Assembly (NCBI RefSeq): GCF_003600835.1
Contig: NZ_NQYC01000001.1
Location: 2,002,001-2,066,000, forward strand
Direction: 5' to 3'
DNA: 64,000 bases
From: Bacillus sp. PK3_68
GTDB lineage: Bacteria > Bacillota > Bacilli > Bacillales > Domibacillaceae
The notes under the pieces are model-generated. The model searched no databases, had not been told where the DNA came from, and was given only the letters and a program-made list of their open reading frames with translations. How positions within the stretch are numbered: the stretch's first letter is position 1; each line of letters opens with the position of its first letter. Positions 23,007 to 31,332 of this stretch are shown here, one piece after another. The position numbers and the translations under genes are program-made.

Positions 23007-23366
23007 CTATTTCCACGTGGTAATACCACCTGCTATGTTCGTAATCTTCTTAAATCCTTTTTTCTTTAGTAGGCGGGCTGCCTTCCGACTGCGCATACCG
23101 CTTTGGCACATAACAACAACTTCTCTTTCAGGGTCTAGTTCTTTTATGCGCGCAGATAGCTGCTGCAGCGGAAGGTTTTTAAAGCCTTTGATATGACTGG
23201 CTTTAAATTCTCCAGGTGTCCGGACATCAATCCATTGTTTATCTTTCTTTCTTATCTCCTTCTTTAACTCGTCAGCAGCGGCATTGCGCACTCCTGCAGC
23301 CGGCATCATATTTTTAATGGTTATAAAAATAAAGATAGCTAATATAAGATAAAAAATAAGCGTCAT
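23007..23366 (-). CDS. Membrane-anchored rhodanese-domain protein
   Basis: 119 residues: an N-terminal membrane helix (about 3-18) then one rhodanese domain with the active Cys in MCQSGMRS (about residue 87) and the DVRTPGEF motif. Transfers sulfane sulfur between thiols, probably facing the cytoplasm. It starts 45 bp after cstR with its own site AAAGGGAG, directly behind a CstR-like box. Confidence 0.9.
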   Translation of the reverse strand: MTLIFYLILAIFIFITIKNMMPAAGVRNAAADELKKEIRKKDKQWIDVRTPGEFKASHIKGFKNLPLQQLSARIKELDPEREVVVMCQSGMRSRKAARLLKKKGFKKITNIAGGITTWK

Positions 23367-23380
23367 CTTCGCTCTCCCTT

Positions 23381-23395
23381 TACATATGGGGGTAT
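23381..23395 (-). promoter_or_regulatory. CstR-like operator before the rhodanese gene
   Basis: Minus strand ATACCCCCATATGTA: one half matches the ATACCC(C) arm of the two cstB operators, the other arm TATGTA is degenerate. It lies between cstR and the rhodanese gene, just upstream of its ribosome-binding site. Confidence 0.45.
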
Positions 23396-23411
23396 TTTTT
23401 CAATCAAAAAA

Positions 23412-23672
23412 TTAACGGCTCTTTACAAGCAGGTTAACTGCCTCTTTTACAAGAGAATCTGTCGGTTCTCCCTGCTCGATATTCGCACGTACGCACTGCT
23501 CTAAATTCCGGCTGACAATGAGGCCCATTGCACGGCTGATTGCACTCTCTATTGCGCTTAGCTGCGTAACAACGGCTGTACAGTCTACTCCCTCTTCCAT
23601 CATGCCCATGACCCCGCGCACTTGTCCTTCAATGCGTTTCAATCGGTTTTTCAAGTCTTTGCCGTACTCCAC
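23412..23672 (-). CDS. cstR: CstR-type persulfide-sensing repressor (CsoR family)
   Basis: 86-residue all-helical DUF156/CsoR-family repressor: KNRLKRIEGQVRG is the DNA-contacting helix signature. Two conserved cysteines are present (VDCTAV near 30 and NLEQCV near 59), but the copper-ligand His that lies between them in true CsoR (in the HxxxC motif) is Asn here. That Cys-Asn-Cys pattern is how CstR differs from CsoR: the cysteines form di- or polysulfide bridges and release DNA. Neighbours are persulfide enzymes, which supports the call. Confidence 0.87.
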   Translation of the reverse strand: MEYGKDLKNRLKRIEGQVRGVMGMMEEGVDCTAVVTQLSAIESAISRAMGLIVSRNLEQCVRANIEQGEPTDSLVKEAVNLLVKSR

Positions 23673-23771
23673 AGAGAATCACCTCCACACATTATAACAA
23701 TAGATTTTATCAAAATACGCAGTGTATCTTCCTATTATCTCCGTGAAACAGCACATTTCTGGGCCGTTCTT

Positions 23772-23815
23772 AAAAAAGCAGAGGGTGTCCGCATATCAAT
23801 GCTTGTTGGACACCC
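23772..23815 (-). terminator. Terminator of the cstB-grx operon
   Basis: GGGTGTCC (23783-23790) pairs with GGACACCC (23808-23815); minus-strand RNA continues TCTGC then six T at 23772-23777. Confidence 0.75.
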
Positions 23816-23827
23816 AGATTAAATCAA

Positions 23828-24058
23828 TTATTTAAGCAGCTCCATCACGGCATCTGGATCATAACCAAGAATCCACTGACCGTTTATTTCTGTCTGTGGT
23901 ACTCCCATTTGTCCTGTCGTTTCTACAAGTCTCTGTGCAGCTTGCCGATCTTGCTGAACATTCACCTCAGTAAACGGGATACCTTGTTCCTTTAGAAAGT
24001 TTTTCATCATCGTGCAATATGGACAAGTATTTGTTGAATAGACGGTTACTTTGTTCAT
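23828..24058 (-). CDS. Glutaredoxin-like thiol oxidoreductase
   Basis: 76 residues of thioredoxin fold with CPYC active site (Cys12 and Cys15) and the cis-Pro loop MGVPQTEI. Bacilli usually lack glutathione, so it probably reduces mixed disulfides or persulfides with bacillithiol or coenzyme A (inference). Starts 16 bp after cstB in the same transcript. Confidence 0.88.
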   Translation of the reverse strand: MNKVTVYSTNTCPYCTMMKNFLKEQGIPFTEVNVQQDRQAAQRLVETTGQMGVPQTEINGQWILGYDPDAVMELLK

Positions 24059-24073
24059 TTAAACTCCTCCTCG

Positions 24074-25486
24074 TTATAGTTGTACAATCGGGCCGTTTTC
24101 TTTTTTCCAGCCGGCAAAACCGCTTGCCATGTTTTCGACGTTTTTAAATCCCTTTGCCTGGAGCAAACTTGTGCCGATTGCAGAACGGGCCCCGGATTGG
24201 CAATGAACAATAATCTTCTTATCTTTCGGCAGGTTGGCTGCCTCCTCTTCCAAATAGCCAAGCATATAATGATGGGCGGTTGGAATATGTCCGGCTTCCC
24301 ATTCTCCCTGTTGACGAATATCCACTACGTAGACATCATCCTTTTCATATTGAGCTTTTAACTGGTCAACATCAATGTTTATATACTTTTCGAGATCAGG
24401 TGCTTCACTTACTGTTCTTGGGCTGGCAAATGCCACAATTTTATCAAGCCCAATGGACTCAAGAGAATGCTGAATTTCAGTTGTTTGTTCTCTTGCTGCA
24501 ATGACGACAAGCTTTTTATCATAGTCAAGAATCCAGCCGGCCCAGTTTGTGAAGATTTTTGTATACGGCAAGTTGATCGTACCTTCAATGTGTCCTTGAG
24601 CAAACTCATTGCCGAATCTGGTGTCAATGACAATGATATCTTCCTGACTTAAATATTGCTCCAAGCTTTCGTAGCTTTCTACATACGGAATTGTTTCATT
24701 CGTTAGCACAGCAGGGCCGACTTTATTAACTTTTTTCATGACCGCAAAATACTTTGGAGGCTCTGGCTGATCTTTCAGCAGTTCTTTTTGAAATTGTTCT
24801 TTATCCATTTCCTGCAAGGCCCAGTTGTTCGCCTTTTCATAGCCAACCGTTGAGAGCGGAACTGCACCAAGCGATTTGCCGCAGGCACTTCCGGCACCAT
24901 GCCCCGGCCAGACAACTAAATAATCCGGCAGCTGCTTAAACTTTTGAATGGATTCATACATTTGTGCGGCTCCGGAATGAGCTGTTCCTTTTACTCCAGC
25001 TGCTTTTTCCAATAAGTCCGGACGGCCAACATCACCAACAAAGACAAAATCTCCTGTGAAAATACCCATTGGCTCAGCTGAACCGCTGCCTCTGTCTGTC
25101 AAAATAAAAGAAATACTTTCTGGGGTATGTCCAGGAGTATGCATTACTTTAAATTCCACGTTTCCAATCATGAAAACATCGCCATCTTTTACAAGCTTAG
25201 CAGAAAGGTGATCAGTGTACTGGTATTTCCAATTTTCATCCCCTTCATCTGATAGATATAATGTCACACCATAATCATTTGCCAGCTGGCGCGCTCCGGA
25301 AACAAAGTCAGCATGGATATGCGTTTCAGTTGCTGCTGTTAACCGGAAGCCCTCTTTTTTTGCTGTTTCTACATAAGGCGTAATATCACGCGCTGGGTCA
25401 ATCACGATGGCTTCTCCTGTTTTCTGGCAAGCGACCATATAAGAATATTGAGCTAATTTTTCATCAAAATAAGAACGAAAAAACAT
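24074..25486 (-). CDS. cstB: CstB-type persulfide dioxygenase-rhodanese fusion
   Basis: Non-haem iron enzyme that oxidises low-molecular-weight persulfides to thiosulfate. Start at 25486 (MFFRSYF); the frame continues upstream but that part overlaps the operators and has no site. About 470 residues: metallo-beta-lactamase domain (1-240) with HIHADF, HTPGHTPES and GDFVFVGDVGRPDL; conserved Cys in GSACGKSLG; a degenerate rhodanese (about 265-355) without active Cys; and a second rhodanese with Cys in HCQSGARSAIG. This order matches Staphylococcus aureus CstB. Confidence 0.92.
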   Translation of the reverse strand: MFFRSYFDEKLAQYSYMVACQKTGEAIVIDPARDITPYVETAKKEGFRLTAATETHIHADFVSGARQLANDYGVTLYLSDEGDENWKYQYTDHLSAKLVKDGDVFMIGNVEFKVMHTPGHTPESISFILTDRGSGSAEPMGIFTGDFVFVGDVGRPDLLEKAAGVKGTAHSGAAQMYESIQKFKQLPDYLVVWPGHGAGSACGKSLGAVPLSTVGYEKANNWALQEMDKEQFQKELLKDQPEPPKYFAVMKKVNKVGPAVLTNETIPYVESYESLEQYLSQEDIIVIDTRFGNEFAQGHIEGTINLPYTKIFTNWAGWILDYDKKLVVIAAREQTTEIQHSLESIGLDKIVAFASPRTVSEAPDLEKYINIDVDQLKAQYEKDDVYVVDIRQQGEWEAGHIPTAHHYMLGYLEEEAANLPKDKKIIVHCQSGARSAIGTSLLQAKGFKNVENMASGFAGWKKENGPIVQL

Positions 25487-25500
25487 TGCTTGACCCTCCT

Positions 25501-25516
25501 TTACCCTACAGGGTAT
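25501..25516. promoter_or_regulatory. CstR operator, proximal copy
   Basis: TTACCCTACAGGGTAT, an inverted repeat of the TACCCT/AGGGTA type used by CsoR-family repressors. It lies 15 bp before the cstB start and overlaps the ribosome-binding region. Confidence 0.65.
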
Positions 25517-25533
25517 GTTATTGTAATCCCATA

Positions 25534-25549
25534 TTACCCTATGGGGTAT
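25534..25549. promoter_or_regulatory. CstR operator, distal copy
   Basis: TTACCCTATGGGGTAT, 33 bp upstream of the proximal copy. Two copies in tandem fit the paired-operator arrangement known for CstR-controlled promoters. Confidence 0.68.
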
Positions 25550-25613
25550 AAAAAAGCAAGCATGTATTTTAAAACAAGTCACACGTTCAATATTCTATTT
25601 TTCTCCATAAAAA

Positions 25614-25642
25614 ATTCCGGCTACCATTGATGGTACCGGAAT
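25614..25642 (-). terminator. Terminator of csbA
   Basis: ATTCCGG pairs with CCGGAAT with an inner TACCAT/ATGGTA stem; the minus strand continues into six T. Confidence 0.8.
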
Positions 25643-25645
25643 CTG

Positions 25646-25879
25646 TTATTTAGGTTGTTTTCTTTTTTTCATCATCAGATTGGACAGCCAAAAACCTATC
25701 GTCAATGAAGCAGCATCAATAATAATGAGTGGCCATGTGTGTGTATATCCTTTATAAGCAGAGGCTGCAATTAAAGCAACAGTTAAGCCCAGGCCTAAAA
25801 AATGGTTAAATGTTACTCTCGTAAAAAAAACAACGAGAAAGCCGGGCAAAAACATTGCCATTATCATTTTACCTACCAT
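25646..25879 (-). CDS. csbA: CsbA family membrane protein
   Basis: 77 residues, two to three membrane helices and a basic tail. The FTRVTFNHF segment and YKGYTHTW motif are the CsbA hallmarks. In B. subtilis csbA is a sigma-B gene directly upstream of uvrB; here 3.6 kb of sulfur genes intervene. I do not see a convincing sigma-B promoter. Function unknown. Confidence 0.85.
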   Translation of the reverse strand: MVGKMIMAMFLPGFLVVFFTRVTFNHFLGLGLTVALIAASAYKGYTHTWPLIIIDAASLTIGFWLSNLMMKKRKQPK

Positions 25880-25963
25880 GTTTTCACTCCCAGCAAGCAG
25901 CTTTTACTCCCTACATCATACTGAAATACGACCGGTTTAGAAAGCCCTTTTCCGAAAAACAAG

Positions 25964-26608
25964 TTACTTTTTTTCATATTTTTTAACAATCATTTCTGTC
26001 ATGTAATTCAATTCATTGTACGGAATAAATTCTTCAGAAAGCATATCTGGTAAGATATTCTTGATAAAATACTTTACACAATTCAAATCGGAAAATTCCA
26101 TAATCGTGGATAGGGCTTCTTTGTAAATCTCCAAAAAAAGCGGTTCCGGATTGCGCTTTAAAATTTCCCCAAAAGATTCATACAGCAGATCAATTTTATC
26201 TGCTACTGACAAAATTCGCCCTTCCAGTGTATCGTCTTTTCCTTCTTTAAATCGTTCTAGATAAATGCCTTGCAATTCTTCTGGAAACTCCTGCTCAACA
26301 AACTTTTTTGCCATTTGCTCTTCTACTTGTGAAAACAAATCCTTTAATTCCTTGGTAGCATATTTCACAGGCGTTTTAATATCTCCTGTGAACAACTCTG
26401 CATAGTCATGGTTCAAAGCTTTCTCGTACAGGGCCCGCCAATTTACCTCCATTCCCTCTAATTCTTCAATCGTTGCTAAAAACTGAGCAATCTTTGTTAC
26501 CTTAAATGAATGTGCTGCTACGTTATGCGATTGATATTTAAACTTTCCCGGCAGCCTAAACAGCTGCTCCAGGTCCGACAAACTCTTAAAATAATTATGT
26601 ATCCCCAT
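25964..26608 (-). CDS. HD-domain 5'-deoxynucleotidase-like protein (YfbR type)
   Basis: Metal-dependent phosphohydrolase. I start it at ATG 26608 (MGIHNYFKSL), 214 residues, because GGAAGGATC lies 8 nt upstream; the longer frame adds an unsupported tail. HD motifs: NVAAHSFKV (first His), ALNHDYAEL (His-Asp) and the distal Asp in LSVADKIDLLYES. YfbR in E. coli hydrolyses dNMPs; substrate here is inferred. Divergent from uppP. Confidence 0.85.
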   Translation of the reverse strand: MGIHNYFKSLSDLEQLFRLPGKFKYQSHNVAAHSFKVTKIAQFLATIEELEGMEVNWRALYEKALNHDYAELFTGDIKTPVKYATKELKDLFSQVEEQMAKKFVEQEFPEELQGIYLERFKEGKDDTLEGRILSVADKIDLLYESFGEILKRNPEPLFLEIYKEALSTIMEFSDLNCVKYFIKNILPDMLSEEFIPYNELNYMTEMIVKKYEKK

Positions 26609-26689
26609 AAACTGATCCTTCCTTTCCACAACTGTGATAAGCATTAGAAAAAAATAAGGACATTTATTCGAATTCCTAGACATATTTTC

Positions 26690-26705
26690 ATTGTAGCCCT
26701 ACAAT
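26690..26705. promoter_or_regulatory. 16-bp perfect palindrome between the HD gene and uppP
   Basis: ATTGTAGCCCTACAAT, 7-bp arms with a 2-bp centre, 40 bp before uppP. Size and position suit a dimeric repressor or activator site; no known regulator is recognised. Confidence 0.45.
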
Positions 26706-26744
26706 CGTTAAGTGGCTATTTATTTTACTCTTTGAGGTGAAAAA

Positions 26745-27575
26745 ATGAATTTGTGGGAACTATTTGTTGCTCTAATCCTCGGACTTGTGGAGGGGGCAAC
26801 CGAATTTGCTCCTGTGTCTTCTACAGGGCATATGATTATTGTAGATGATATTTTGCTGAAATCGAAGGACTTGTTTTCAGAGCCGGTGGCTAATACATTT
26901 AAAGTAGTCATCCAGCTGGGCTCCATCTTAGCTGTTGTCTTTGTCTTTAAAGACCGAATCCTTAATCTGCTTGGATTACAAAAAAGCAGCGGGACAGCTA
27001 ACCAAACCGGCTCAAGGCTGACATTGGTGCACATTTTTATCGGACTAATCCCTGCAATGGTACTCGGACTAGCATTTGAAGATTATATCGATGAACATCT
27101 GTTTAGCATAAACACCGTATTAATCGGACTCGTTGCCGGTGCCCTGCTCATGCTTGCAGCGGACTGGCTTGCGCCGGGACGGGTGAAAGCAGAAACGGTG
27201 GACGATATTACGTACAAGCAGGCTTTTCTCATGGGCTTATTCCAATGTATAGCCTTATGGCCCGGCTTCTCCCGCTCTGGTTCTACTATTTCCGGGGGCG
27301 TCTTGCTTGGCATGAGCTACCGAGCAGCGGCGGACTTTACATTTATTATGGCCATGCCGATCATGGCAGGAGCGAGCGCTGTGTCTCTCATTAAAAATTG
27401 GGAATACTTTACGATCGATGTTCTTCCGTTTTTTATCGTCGGTTTTATCAGTGCCTTTATCTTTGCCCTGCTATCCATCCGCTTCTTCCTGGCACTTATT
27501 AATAAAATCAAATTGACGCCGTTCGCCATCTACCGGATTGTTATTGCAGCTGTTATTTATTTTGTATTCTTGTAA
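26745..27575 (+). CDS. uppP: Undecaprenyl-diphosphate phosphatase
   Basis: Recycles the lipid carrier for cell-wall synthesis by removing one phosphate; overproduction gives bacitracin resistance. 276 residues with about eight helices. Signature motifs: EGATEFAPVSSTGHMII (about 16-32) and ALWPGFSRSGSTISGG with the catalytic serine/arginine. TTTGAGGTG precedes the ATG. A bacitracin-type Bce system lies 10 kb away. Confidence 0.95.
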   Translation: MNLWELFVALILGLVEGATEFAPVSSTGHMIIVDDILLKSKDLFSEPVANTFKVVIQLGSILAVVFVFKDRILNLLGLQKSSGTANQTGSRLTLVHIFIGLIPAMVLGLAFEDYIDEHLFSINTVLIGLVAGALLMLAADWLAPGRVKAETVDDITYKQAFLMGLFQCIALWPGFSRSGSTISGGVLLGMSYRAAADFTFIMAMPIMAGASAVSLIKNWEYFTIDVLPFFIVGFISAFIFALLSIRFFLALINKIKLTPFAIYRIVIAAVIYFVFL

Positions 27576-27585
27576 AAAAATAAGT

Positions 27586-27626
27586 AAAGCCGACAATTTC
27601 CTACTATAGGAATTGCCGGCTTTTTT
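27586..27626 (+). terminator. Terminator of uppP
   Basis: AAAGCCGACAATTTCCTA folds onto TAGGAATTGCCGGCTTT with one mismatch, followed by a T run. Confidence 0.85.
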
Positions 27627-27814
27627 CTTTATTAAACACACTCTCTCCGTTTCTTGTATTCATCCTTTAATAGAGTAAAAGGCTGATACCATAAAGAAAA
27701 AACGCGTTAAAGTAGGTATTTGCGCGATATTTTTTTATGTATTAAGATGTAGAACATCATCACAGATAATTTATAAAATTCATTTTATTAAGAAATTAAA
27801 AAGGAGTGTAGAGA

Positions 27815-28930
27815 GTGGCTGAGAAAACAATACTTCCTCCCAACTTGTATGAAAAAGAAGTCAATACTCATTTTCCTATGCGGCAAATCCTTAACCATAA
27901 AGGAGAGATAACAGCCCCCTCCTATGAAAGCGTTATCAATGAAGGATTAGTAAAGAAGTTTTATCGACAGCTAATCTGTATGAGAACATTGGACCGCAAA
28001 GCTAAGAGCCTGCAACGCCAGGGCCGGCTAGGTACATATCCACCATTTGAAGGCCAGGAAGCCGCACAGGTTGGCAGTGCATTTGCCCTTGCTGAAGATG
28101 ACTGGATGTTTCCAACCTACCGTGACCATGCGGCTAGCATTACGTTTGGAAAGTCCTATGCCATTTTATCCTCGTGGAATGGAAGAGTAGAAGGCAACCT
28201 TCCTCCAGAAGGGAAAAAAATATTGCCGCCATCTGTACCTATTGCCACTCAGCTTCCTCTTGCTGCTGGAGCCGCAATGGCGGCCAAATTTAAAGGCACG
28301 TCGGAAGCAGTAATCGCTTATTTTGGTGACGGTGCTACGTCTGAAGGAGATTTTCATGAAGGCTTGAATTTCGCTAGCGTTTATCAGGCGCCGGTCGTTT
28401 TCTTTAATCAAAACAATGGCTATGCTATTTCACTTCCTATTTCAAAACAAATGAATTCGAAGACGATTGCTCAAAAAGCAATCTCTTATGATATACCCGG
28501 TGTCCGCTTAGATGGAAATGACATCTTCGCCGTTTACTTTGAGACGGCGGCCGCACTTGAACGTGCTCGCAGTGGCGGAGGGCCGACGCTAATTGAAGCT
28601 GTTACGTGGCGATATGGCGCTCATACAACAGCTGATGACCCAAGCAAATATCGCGATCAGAAAGAAAGTGAAGAACGGCGTGAATACGATCCTGTGATCC
28701 GTCTTGAACGGTTTATGAAAAATAACAGCTATTGGGACGATGAATGGGTTCAACGTGTGCATGACGAAGCTGCAGAAGAAATCGAAGAAGCAGTGAAAGA
28801 AATGGAGTCCATGCCTCCTCCAGATGTAAACGATATTTATGATTATATATTCGAAACACCTACATGGACGATTGAAGAGCAAAAGAAACAATATCTGAAA
28901 CACTTGCGGGGGGGAATCGTAAAATGTTAA
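27815..28930 (+). CDS. 2-oxo-acid dehydrogenase E1 component, alpha subunit
   Basis: Thiamine-diphosphate decarboxylase of a pyruvate- or branched-chain-type complex. 371 residues. TPP motif GDGATSEGDFHEGLNFASVY ending at QNNGYAIS, and the phosphorylation-loop-like YGAHTTADDPSKYR. GTG start with AAGGAGTG upstream. The substrate cannot be told from sequence alone; it resembles PdhA of Bacillus but is a second-set version, and the nearby leucine-dehydrogenase gene favours branched-chain 2-oxo acids. Confidence 0.9.
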   Translation: MAEKTILPPNLYEKEVNTHFPMRQILNHKGEITAPSYESVINEGLVKKFYRQLICMRTLDRKAKSLQRQGRLGTYPPFEGQEAAQVGSAFALAEDDWMFPTYRDHAASITFGKSYAILSSWNGRVEGNLPPEGKKILPPSVPIATQLPLAAGAAMAAKFKGTSEAVIAYFGDGATSEGDFHEGLNFASVYQAPVVFFNQNNGYAISLPISKQMNSKTIAQKAISYDIPGVRLDGNDIFAVYFETAAALERARSGGGPTLIEAVTWRYGAHTTADDPSKYRDQKESEERREYDPVIRLERFMKNNSYWDDEWVQRVHDEAAEEIEEAVKEMESMPPPDVNDIYDYIFETPTWTIEEQKKQYLKHLRGGIVKC

Positions 28931-29919
28931 CGGCAGCGAAAACGAAAGAACTGACATTTATTCAGGCCATTACCGATGGACTACGTACTGTTCTCAAAGA
29001 AAAGGATCAAGTGGTGATACTCGGAGAAGACGTGGGAAAAAATGGCGGAGTGTTCCGTGCGACTGATGGGCTTCAGGAAGAATTTGGTGAAAAACGTGTT
29101 TTTGACACTCCACTGAGTGAATCAGGTCTGATGGGCGCTTCTATTGGGATGGCACTAAACGGACTGCTGCCCATTGCTGAAATTCAGTTTTTAGGCTTTG
29201 TTTATCCTGCTTACGAACAAATCATGACACATGCGACACGCATGCGCTACCGTTCAAAAGGAGCCTTTACAGTGCCATTAGTCATTCGGGCCCCATATGG
29301 AGCAGGTGTACGCGCACCGGAGATCCATTCAGACAGCGTGGAAGCATTATTTACCCATATGCCTGGGATCAAAGTAGTCTGTCCTTCCACCCCGTGTGAC
29401 GCAAAGGGTTTGCTTATTTCAGCAGTTGAAGACCCCGATCCCGTTCTATTTTTAGAGCCGTTGCATTTATACCGTTCCGTCCGCGAAGAAGTTCCTGAAG
29501 AGAAATATAGCATTGAAATCGGAAAAGGGCGAAAAGTGCATGAAGGAGAAGACGTAACCATCATTGCTTGGGGAGCGATGATGCCAGTGGCGATAAAAGC
29601 CGCAGAAGAAGCAGAGAAAGACGGCATAACCTGCGACGTTATTGACTTGCGAACCCTTTATCCTATTGATAAAGACATCATTGCGGAATCTGTACAAAAA
29701 ACAGGCCGCTGTGTGATTGTACATGAAGCCCATGCAACAGGTGGTGTCGGCAACGATATTATTTCCATTATTAATGATACATCCTTTTTATATATGAAAG
29801 CTCCGATTGAACGTGTTACGGGAGCTGACGTCCACGTCCCATTTTGGGCATTGGAAAAACACTATCTGCCGACCCCTGCTCGCGTGAAAGAAGCCATTCA
29901 TACGGTCGTTCATTTTTAG
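28924..29919 (+). CDS. 2-oxo-acid dehydrogenase E1 component, beta subunit
   Basis: 331-residue transketolase-like partner of the alpha subunit. Conserved GEDVGKNGGVFRATDGL at the N-terminus and the C-terminal transketolase domain (HEAHATGGVGNDI). Overlaps the alpha gene by 7 bp, with GGGGGGAA as its site. Confidence 0.92.
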   Translation: MLTAAKTKELTFIQAITDGLRTVLKEKDQVVILGEDVGKNGGVFRATDGLQEEFGEKRVFDTPLSESGLMGASIGMALNGLLPIAEIQFLGFVYPAYEQIMTHATRMRYRSKGAFTVPLVIRAPYGAGVRAPEIHSDSVEALFTHMPGIKVVCPSTPCDAKGLLISAVEDPDPVLFLEPLHLYRSVREEVPEEKYSIEIGKGRKVHEGEDVTIIAWGAMMPVAIKAAEEAEKDGITCDVIDLRTLYPIDKDIIAESVQKTGRCVIVHEAHATGGVGNDIISIINDTSFLYMKAPIERVTGADVHVPFWALEKHYLPTPARVKEAIHTVVHF

Positions 29920-29930
29920 GAGGTTAAGAA

Positions 29931-31187
29931 ATGATTGAAGTAAAATTGCACGATATTGGCGAGGGACTGGCCGAAGGGGATATTCTTACCTACCTTGTAA
30001 AAAAAGGCGACCGCGTCCGTGCTGATCAGCCATTGGTGGAAGTTCAAACAGCAAAAATGGTAGCAGAATTGACTTCCCCTGTTTCAGGCATTGTGAAAGA
30101 TATTCTTATTGAAACAGGAAACACCATCGCTGTCGGCACTACAGTCTTGACAGTAGAAGCCAGTGAAAACCCACCTGCCCCCAAAAATAGCAGCTCTATA
30201 AAGGAGGAGCTCCCGTCCCCTGCCGAAAAGTCAGCACCACAGAGCGGAGCAATATCGGGAGCCCTGCCTGCCAAAAACAAGCTGGCCGATCGAGTAAAAG
30301 CCGCTCCTTATACTAGAAAATTTGCTAGACAGCATCAAGTAGATTTGAAGCTAGTTCAAGGCACAGGGCGAGCTGGACGGATTACAGTGGAAGATGTTTA
30401 TCGTTTTATTGAAAATAGGAAACCTGATGCTTCCCTAGCATCCAATGTAGAAGTGAGTACTCCCTCATCAACAGATGGAAGATGCGAAGTAAAGCAGACT
30501 GAAACGATTCCATTTACAGGTCGTCGGAAACAGATTGCCCTGAAGATGACAAAGTCTCTTTATACGATTCCGCATGTATCTCACTTTGAAGAAATCGATA
30601 TGACAGCTCTGCTGAACTATCGTAAAAAATTGAAAGCACTGGATGTAAATATATCTGTTGTGGCCTTTTTCATAAAGGCTCTAGCCATCTCATTAAAAGA
30701 GTATCCTATTTTTAACGCCAAGTTAGATGAAGGGAAAGAAGTAATTAAGCTTGAAAAAGAAGTTCATATAGGACTGGCGACTGACACGGAAGAAGGATTA
30801 ATCGTTCCAGTTTTACGAAATGCTGAGAAAAAATCATTGCGTGCGATTCATGCTGAGATGAAAGACTTAACGAAAAAGGCACAGGAAAATAAGCTAACTG
30901 TAAAAGAAATGACCGGAAGCACTTTTACTATTAGCAATGTTGGCCCGATGGGCAGTATTGGAGCAACACCGATTATCAATTTTCCGGAAACTGGACTAAT
31001 GGCTTTTCATAAAACGAAGAAAATGCCGATTGTCAATGAACAGGATGAGATTGTTATCCGATCGATGATGAATGTCACACTGGCCTTCGATCATCGGGTC
31101 GCTGATGGAGGAGCAGCTGTCGCTTTTACAAACCGCTTTAAGGCCCTCATTGAAAACCCTCCATTGCTTACGCTTGAACTCGTATAA
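29931..31187 (+). CDS. 2-oxo-acid dehydrogenase E2 component (dihydrolipoyl acyltransferase)
   Basis: 418 residues. One lipoyl domain at the N-terminus (lipoyl Lys in VEVQTAKMVAEL, about residue 43), a linker rich in Ser/Pro/Ala, a peripheral-subunit binding domain (about 120-160, TRKFARQHQVDL with GTGRAGRITVEDV), and a catalytic domain ending in HRVADGG, the active His/Asp. Starts 11 bp after E1 beta, AGGAGG upstream. No E3 gene follows, so the complex must borrow E3 from elsewhere. Confidence 0.92.
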   Translation: MIEVKLHDIGEGLAEGDILTYLVKKGDRVRADQPLVEVQTAKMVAELTSPVSGIVKDILIETGNTIAVGTTVLTVEASENPPAPKNSSSIKEELPSPAEKSAPQSGAISGALPAKNKLADRVKAAPYTRKFARQHQVDLKLVQGTGRAGRITVEDVYRFIENRKPDASLASNVEVSTPSSTDGRCEVKQTETIPFTGRRKQIALKMTKSLYTIPHVSHFEEIDMTALLNYRKKLKALDVNISVVAFFIKALAISLKEYPIFNAKLDEGKEVIKLEKEVHIGLATDTEEGLIVPVLRNAEKKSLRAIHAEMKDLTKKAQENKLTVKEMTGSTFTISNVGPMGSIGATPIINFPETGLMAFHKTKKMPIVNEQDEIVIRSMMNVTLAFDHRVADGGAAVAFTNRFKALIENPPLLTLELV

Positions 31188-31198
31188 ACAATAGCAAC

Positions 31199-31230
31199 AA
31201 AGCCTCTTGGAGTTGTTTCCAAGAGGCTTT
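31199..31230 (+). terminator. Terminator of the E1-E2 operon
   Basis: 13-bp perfect stem AAAGCCTCTTGGA / TCCAAGAGGCTTT, 6-nt loop, followed by AT-rich sequence. Confidence 0.8.
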
Positions 31231-31332
31231 ATCTTTCATCACCTTTTGCTCTCTCGATACAAAGATCGGTTGCCCTGCCAGCAAATGACCATTTAAAAGC
31301 AGGACAGCCCTTGGGAGGGAAGAGGATTTCGT

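Noticed and set aside
24487-24957. Separate gene or pseudogene for the middle part of CstB lacking the rhodanese Cys
   Set aside because: It is the inactive rhodanese module typical of CstB, not a damaged gene.
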